A stretch of 34,291 nucleotides of DNA from positions 1 through 34,291 of IMG/VR virus record IMGVR_UViG_3300049827_000201; one strand, written 5' to 3'. Of the stretch, positions 31,395-34,291 are shown piece by piece. The first letter of the stretch is position 1; each line of letters opens with the position of its first letter. This DNA comes from a virus. Both the position numbers and the translations under genes were made by a program. The notes below the pieces were generated by a model. It did not search any database, was not told the origin of the DNA, and saw nothing but the letters and a program-made list of their open reading frames with translations.

Positions 31395-31494
31395 GTTGAA
31401 TTCGATTTATAAATTTATCTCCTGCTTTCTTTGCGCTACTTAGTAGCCAGTAAACTATCGCCATGAAGGCGCATATTGCTAAGAATCCGCTCAT
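31291..31494 (-). CDS. small membrane-anchored basic protein
   Basis: The 67-residue protein has one N-terminal hydrophobic segment (MSGFLAICAFMAIVYWLLSS, residues 3-19) and a long basic tail (KKAGDKFINRIQHGK, ending KKARVRRTRG). It starts with a 4-base overlap (ATGA) on the coiled-coil gene, which supports the start. The last 35 codons overlap the 65-residue frame. The basic cytoplasmic tail could bind nucleic acid. Confidence 0.45.
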   Translation of the reverse strand: MSGFLAICAFMAIVYWLLSSAKKAGDKFINRIQHGKFTQRVDRNIEVIDDRAKNYQPKKARVRRTRG

Positions 31495-31796
31495 AGTCTT
31501 TTTTTTAGTCTGTCAATGCCTCGTTGAATAGTGTCAATTTTGTTTAAAAATTTTTTCTTTAAATCAGGAAAAGTACCTGCAAGACCTTCAATATGTTCTA
31601 CATACAATGATCTTCGCTTTTCTAAATCTAAAATTAACTCTAATAGCTCTAATCTTCTGTATGTTTTATGCAACATTTCTTCAATTGTTTCTCGTTTTGG
31701 TTCTTTTACTTCATTTTGACGCATCGCCCTCGCGAGCATTGTTTCACGCTCTAATTCGTCCTCTTCGTCGTGAATTTTTGATAAAATGTTACTCAT
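31491..31796 (-). CDS. coiled-coil protein
   Basis: The 101-residue protein is almost fully helical and charged: DEEDELERETMLARAMRQNE, IEEMLHKTYRRLELLELILD, then KKKFLNKIDTIQRGIDRLKK. The heptad pattern indicates coiled-coil oligomerisation. No domain is recognised. It overlaps the next gene by 4 bases. It could be an adaptor or antitoxin-like protein, but there is no partner to support this. Confidence 0.5.
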   Translation of the reverse strand: MSNILSKIHDEEDELERETMLARAMRQNEVKEPKRETIEEMLHKTYRRLELLELILDLEKRRSLYVEHIEGLAGTFPDLKKKFLNKIDTIQRGIDRLKKRL

Positions 31797-31801
31797 TTTG
31801 T

Positions 31802-31879
31802 TTAAAATTTACGTGATATTAACCATAGAATAATTCTAAATAAGGCTATAATGCCTATAACAAATAAAGCTAGTTGCAT
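31802..31879 (-). CDS. 25-residue membrane peptide
   Basis: A 25-codon frame, MQLALFVIGIIALFRIILWL followed by ISRKF, is one hydrophobic helix with a basic end, the shape of a membrane modulator. It overlaps the stop of the preceding 33-residue frame by 10 bases and ends 5 bases before the coiled-coil gene. Small size means chance is possible. Confidence 0.35.
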   Translation of the reverse strand: MQLALFVIGIIALFRIILWLISRKF

Positions 31880-31971
31880 ATAAAGATAAATTGAGTGAAT
31901 AGTTTACGGTCTTTTTCTTGTCTTAAAAATTCGTAGCTCACTATGTAGGCTAATTGTTCGATCTCATTCAT
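31870..31971 (-). CDS. 33-residue hypothetical peptide
   Basis: A 33-codon frame, MNEIEQLAYIVSYEFLRQEK and so on, starts inside the end of the zinc-ribbon gene (8-base overlap) and is followed by an overlapping membrane peptide. It is helical and polar. No family. Linkage on both sides supports translation. Confidence 0.35.
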   Translation of the reverse strand: MNEIEQLAYIVSYEFLRQEKDRKLFTQFIFICN

Positions 31972-32149
31972 TGTTGTAATTTTTTAGGTATGCAAAATAA
32001 CATTCATCACAATAAAGTACAGCAAAGCCACTTTCATTTGCGTGGTTAAGGCGCGATTCATTCTCTAACCCCCCACAACTATCGCAAGACGCAAATACTT
32101 CTTCGTTGTCATCTAGTGGGGGGTTTGTTGGTTGTAATTCGTAGTACAT
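31964..32149 (-). CDS. small zinc-ribbon protein
   Basis: The 61-residue protein has two CxxC pairs: ASCDSCGG (Cys22, Cys25) and LYCDECY (Cys47, Cys50), separated by 21 residues. This fits a single zinc ribbon. The N terminus is acidic and Pro-rich. Such proteins in phages may bind nucleic acid or host polymerase, but no target is visible. It begins one base before the end of the WCWGDI-containing gene. Confidence 0.55.
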   Translation of the reverse strand: MYYELQPTNPPLDDNEEVFASCDSCGGLENESRLNHANESGFAVLYCDECYFAYLKNYNNE

Positions 32150-32302
32150 CTAATTATTTTTTTTATAGTTACGTCTACTTTCTCTGACATAGCCTTTAGT
32201 AATGTCACCCCAGCACCATGACCTACTTGTTAATTCAAATCTTTTTAACTTTGAATTAAACTCTACTAGCGACCCCTCTGAATTAATTTTTAAAATTTTC
32301 AT
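32150..32302 (-). CDS. 50-residue hypothetical protein
   Basis: A 50-codon frame, MKILKINSEGSLVEFNSKLK, then RFELTSRSWCWGDITKGY, basic at both ends. It starts 7 bases after the 139-residue gene and ends as the zinc-ribbon gene begins (no gap). The WCWGDI stretch is notable. No family is recognised. The perfect fit in the operon supports it. Confidence 0.45.
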   Translation of the reverse strand: MKILKINSEGSLVEFNSKLKRFELTSRSWCWGDITKGYVRESRRNYKKNN

Positions 32303-32309
32303 AGTTTTT

Positions 32310-32729
32310 TTATAAAGTTGATAAAAAAGCGTTAACCGATTCTTGTGTATATTTTTTTGAAAAATGCTCTTTGCGAAATTTATTACCAGACTTATTCAAC
32401 CAGTTACCGAACTCGCCTAATTTTTTCATTGATTTAATCGTAGCTAAAATGTCAGCAGATGCTTCTTTATTAGCTGCTAATTTTGCTTTGCTTGCTTCTG
32501 CTTTTTGGTCGGCTTTTACTTCTTCTTTTAAAAAGAAAAGTTTCCATTCTTTTTCTAATTCTTTGTTACCTGAGAAAATTGCATTTACAATATTATTGTT
32601 ATATTGCATTCTCTGTTCAGCTTCTTCTCTACCAATTACTTTTACGTCGAAGTCTGCAATAGTTTGTAACCTTAAAAAGGCGTTGTAGTTTCTTTTTGCA
32701 TTTTCGATTTGTCTGTCTGTGTAGTTCAT
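32310..32729 (-). CDS. 139-residue conserved hypothetical phage protein
   Basis: The protein starts MNYTDRQIENAKRNYNAFLR and is helical, with a Lys/Ala-rich middle (KADQKAEASKAKLAANKEAS). The end is KFRKEHFSKKYTQESVNAFL. I recall similar N termini in other Bacteroidota phages, without a function. It is the first gene after the promoter at 32.76 kb and thus heads the accessory operon. The charged helices suggest nucleic-acid or protein contact. Confidence 0.55.
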   Translation of the reverse strand: MNYTDRQIENAKRNYNAFLRLQTIADFDVKVIGREEAEQRMQYNNNIVNAIFSGNKELEKEWKLFFLKEEVKADQKAEASKAKLAANKEASADILATIKSMKKLGEFGNWLNKSGNKFRKEHFSKKYTQESVNAFLSTL

Positions 32730-32753
32730 AATTTTTTGTTTTTAATTATGATG

Positions 32754-32785
32754 TAAAGATACAGGGTAGAAAGTCGTTTTACAAA
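32754..32785 (-). promoter_or_regulatory. Bacteroidota-type promoter for the accessory operon
   Basis: On the minus strand TTTG (32782-32785) and TATCTTTA (32754-32761) are separated by 20 bases. This is the Bacteroidota pattern with one mismatch in the -7 box. The start codon of the 139-residue gene is at 32729. The -33 box lies in the 38-bp operator repeat shared with the late promoter. Confidence 0.6.
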
Positions 32786-32818
32786 TCGTTCGTCAAAGAA
32801 AAACGTACGTTCGTCAAA
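32781..32818 (-). repeat. 38-bp operator-like repeat, copy B
   Basis: The block matches 28198-28235 at 36 of 38 positions; the two differences are adjacent (CG here, TA there). It has two TTTGACGAA boxes on the minus strand, 21 bp apart, plus the -33 box. It stands at the same distance from the -7 box in both copies, so regulation by a common factor is likely. Confidence 0.65.
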
Positions 32819-32823
32819 ATATT

Positions 32824-33063
32824 TTAAAATAAATCTTCTACCATTTGAAAAGTAATATCTATAATGTGGTATTTACTTTCGTAGTTTTTTTTCTTGATGT
32901 AAAGCTTAGGTACGTTTAATTCACTAGAATAAACCTCGATGCTCATGTTATCGTTTAATGATTTTATTAAAATATAGCCATAATAGCCAGATTCTCGAAA
33001 TTCAACTTCATCGACCATGTCTATTCTTTTAAATCCTAAATCAATGTATCTTTGGTAGGTCAT
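32824..33063 (-). CDS. 79-residue hypothetical protein
   Basis: The protein starts MTYQRYIDLGFKRIDMVDEV and is beta-rich (YYGYILIKSLNDNMSIEVYS) with a KKKNYESKY turn and an acidic end, FQMVEDLF. No family is recognised. It lies downstream of the antirepressor gene, before the operator repeat, and may be in the antirepressor transcript. Function unknown. Confidence 0.5.
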   Translation of the reverse strand: MTYQRYIDLGFKRIDMVDEVEFRESGYYGYILIKSLNDNMSIEVYSSELNVPKLYIKKKNYESKYHIIDITFQMVEDLF

Positions 33064-33091
33064 AGTTATTTGTTGTTAATCGGAAAAAATT

Positions 33092-33841
33092 CTATAATAG
33101 TTTTTTAACTTGGGTATAGTTATTTTGCCTTTCTAAGACATCTGATTGATTTATTTGTAATGGGTTATCTTTAGTGTCATCCCAAATAATATTTCCAAGT
33201 TGCATTTTTGCTGAAATTGACTTACAAAGATTTCCTACGTTAGTAGCATATTCTGAAGTTTTCCCCATTGCAATCATAAAATCAATTACTCCAGTTCTTA
33301 TTAATTCATTTGAATCTAATTGAACTAATGAAGCTCTAATTGAATGATGTTTTTTATTAACTTTACGCATAGCCTCAATTACATCATTAGTACTATAACC
33401 TAATAATGCAGCACGATATTGATACCAAGTGTATTTATCATTAAATATATCAAAATGTTTTTTTTCTACTTCCTTTTGAATCGACACTAATGTCATTGCG
33501 CGACTTAAATCCATTAAAGCCTCAATTTGTTGCGCGGTAAAAGCTAAGCCAGTATCATGTTGATTATAAAGTTCAACTACTTTTTTTCTCAATTCTTTTG
33601 CAAACTGACCTCCTGACATTATTATTATCTGAATGGCAGATTCTTTTGTGATTAAATAATCTATACTTGGACGACCTCCAGTACTTTCTAACGTATGCGT
33701 AAGAAAGTCCTTATTTACCTCTAAATAAGCTCTTTCAATACTGTCTTTTATCCATGTAGAATATATCCTTTTCATTCCAAGCTCTTTATGTAATTCCTTT
33801 GCGGAAATTAAATTTCTATTTTCACTTTTTATTAATTGCAT
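33092..33841 (-). CDS. AntA/AntB-type antirepressor-like protein
   Basis: From the ATG at 33841 the protein is 249 residues. The N-terminal AntA/AntB domain reads LISAKELHKELGMKRIYSTW, then FLTHTLESTGGRPSIDYLIT, ESAIQIIIMSGGQFAKELRK. The C-terminal half is helical (IEAMRKVNKKHHSIRASLVQ). AntA/AntB proteins inactivate phage repressors. I reject the 28-residue extension to 33925 because a promoter (TTTG-N20-TATCTTTG at 33864-33895) lies inside it, and the family begins close to LISAKEL. It is the likely regulator upstream of the middle genes, though its target is not visible. Confidence 0.7.
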   Translation of the reverse strand: MQLIKSENRNLISAKELHKELGMKRIYSTWIKDSIERAYLEVNKDFLTHTLESTGGRPSIDYLITKESAIQIIIMSGGQFAKELRKKVVELYNQHDTGLAFTAQQIEALMDLSRAMTLVSIQKEVEKKHFDIFNDKYTWYQYRAALLGYSTNDVIEAMRKVNKKHHSIRASLVQLDSNELIRTGVIDFMIAMGKTSEYATNVGNLCKSISAKMQLGNIIWDDTKDNPLQINQSDVLERQNNYTQVKKLL

Positions 33842-33863
33842 AGTTTTATTATTAATTATAACA

Positions 33864-33895
33864 CAAAGATAATAACTTTTTACTGAAATTACAAA
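33864..33895 (-). promoter_or_regulatory. Bacteroidota-type promoter for the antirepressor gene
   Basis: TTTG (33892-33895) and TATCTTTG (33864-33871) on the minus strand are 20 bases apart. The ATG at 33841 is 23 bases after the -7 box. It does not carry the 38-bp operator, so it should be under different control from the middle and late promoters. Confidence 0.65.
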
Positions 33896-33899
33896 ATTA

Positions 33900-34217
33900 T
33901 TATCTATTTTGTATTGTATCGTCAAAATGTTTTACTAAACCTTCGAAACACTTTTCTGCACGCTCTTTTGAATTAAAAGACCATGCTGTTTTCCCAAACT
34001 CTTCATCAGATGGAAATAACTCTTTTGCTTTAAAATCAATTGTAGCCCCCTTAATAACTGCCTGTCCCTCTTTTTGGTTACGAACTATAAATACTTCATA
34101 AGCTACTGGCAACATACCACCAAGGTAACATTGCATGTACATCGCTACATTTTGTGATCTTTTTTCGAGTATATACTCAAAGCCATTTTTTTTTACATTA
34201 CTACTTAAACTTTCCAT
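33900..34217 (-). CDS. 105-residue hypothetical protein
   Basis: The protein starts MESLSSNVKKNGFEYILEKR and contains QCYLGGMLPVAYEVFIVRNQ, IKGATIDFKAKELFPSDEEF and FNSKERAEKCFEGLVKHFDD. It is alpha/beta with no recognised motif. It precedes the antirepressor gene and may have its own promoter at 34.25 kb. It is separated from the antirepressor start by the latter's promoter. The function is unknown. Confidence 0.5.
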   Translation of the reverse strand: MESLSSNVKKNGFEYILEKRSQNVAMYMQCYLGGMLPVAYEVFIVRNQKEGQAVIKGATIDFKAKELFPSDEEFGKTAWSFNSKERAEKCFEGLVKHFDDTIQNR

Positions 34218-34247
34218 AGTTTTTAAATTAGAGTATTAATAGAGTAC

Positions 34248-34273
34248 AAATATAGTCAAATTATAATACAAAA
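34248..34273 (-). promoter_or_regulatory. possible promoter at the right edge
   Basis: TATATTTG on the minus strand (34248-34255) fits the Bacteroidota -7 box, 30 bases before the ATG at 34217. A TTTTG lies 13 bases upstream (34269-34273), too close for the usual 19-23 base spacing, so the -33 box is uncertain. The window ends 18 bases later. Confidence 0.35.
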
Positions 34274-34291
34274 GTCATATATTTATATCAC

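Noticed and set aside
33842-33925. Longer start for the antirepressor
   Set aside because: The extension is Tyr/Ile/Val-rich without family similarity and covers the promoter.
1-34291. CRISPR arrays, tRNA and rRNA genes
   Set aside because: No regularly spaced repeat array and no cloverleaf or rRNA-like sequence was seen on either strand by eye.

Overview
The window is a near-complete late half of a contractile-tailed (myovirus-type) phage or prophage from a Bacteroidota host. Evidence for the host: promoters fit the Bacteroidota pattern TTTG-N20-TAnnTTTG rather than sigma70 boxes, starts lack clear Shine-Dalgarno sequences, a tail protein carries a BACON domain, and the DNA is AT-rich. The head genes (DUF935-type portal, MuF, Mu gpG-like protein, DUF1320-like protein, DUF2586-type sheath) are Mu-like, but no transposase, integrase or genome end is visible, so the replication mode cannot be decided here.

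Almost everything is transcribed leftwards (minus strand), so the map reads from right to left. 34.2-32.3 kb: a hypothetical gene, an AntA/AntB-type antirepressor, and small genes. 32.3-28.2 kb: tightly packed accessory genes, mostly under 100 codons (zinc ribbon, membrane peptides, coiled coil, a dcm-type cytosine methyltransferase with a second reading frame inside it, DUF4406, a lipoprotein). 28.1-24.3 kb: packaging genes (PLD-like nuclease, small terminase, a GIY-YIG homing endonuclease, large terminase, connector). 24.3-20.2 kb: portal, MuF, a PBECR-like nuclease, gpG-like protein, and a tail terminator-like protein with BACON. 19.5-17.2 kb: a fused prohead protease-capsid gene. 16.2-11.4 kb: sheath, tube, tail chaperone with a -1 frameshift, tape measure. 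11.4-7.6 kb: hub, spike, gp25-like, LysM/gpX, gpJ-like and gpI-like baseplate genes. 7.6-1.2 kb: fibres and host-recognition proteins. 1.2 kb to the left end: a lysis-like cassette (permuted papain-fold hydrolase, secreted protein, holin-like peptide).

One three-gene cluster at 19.55-20.22 kb runs rightwards inside the late region from its own strong promoter, encodes an HTH protein, and lies antisense to late transcription. Two leftward promoters (about 28.17 and 32.76 kb) share a 38-bp upstream block (36/38 identical) with two TTTGACGAA boxes 21 bp apart. This looks like a common operator that would co-regulate the middle and late operons.

The most interesting points are: (1) an A10 run at the 3' end of the portal gene, where a -1 shift would fuse portal to MuF, whose N-terminal coding region has no start codon; (2) a stop-free 249-codon reading frame inside dcm that looks like a real protein family with LPTP repeats; (3) the duplicated operator; (4) a TAATG-linked mini-cistron before the hub gene; (5) cassette-like inverted repeats beside the dcm module.
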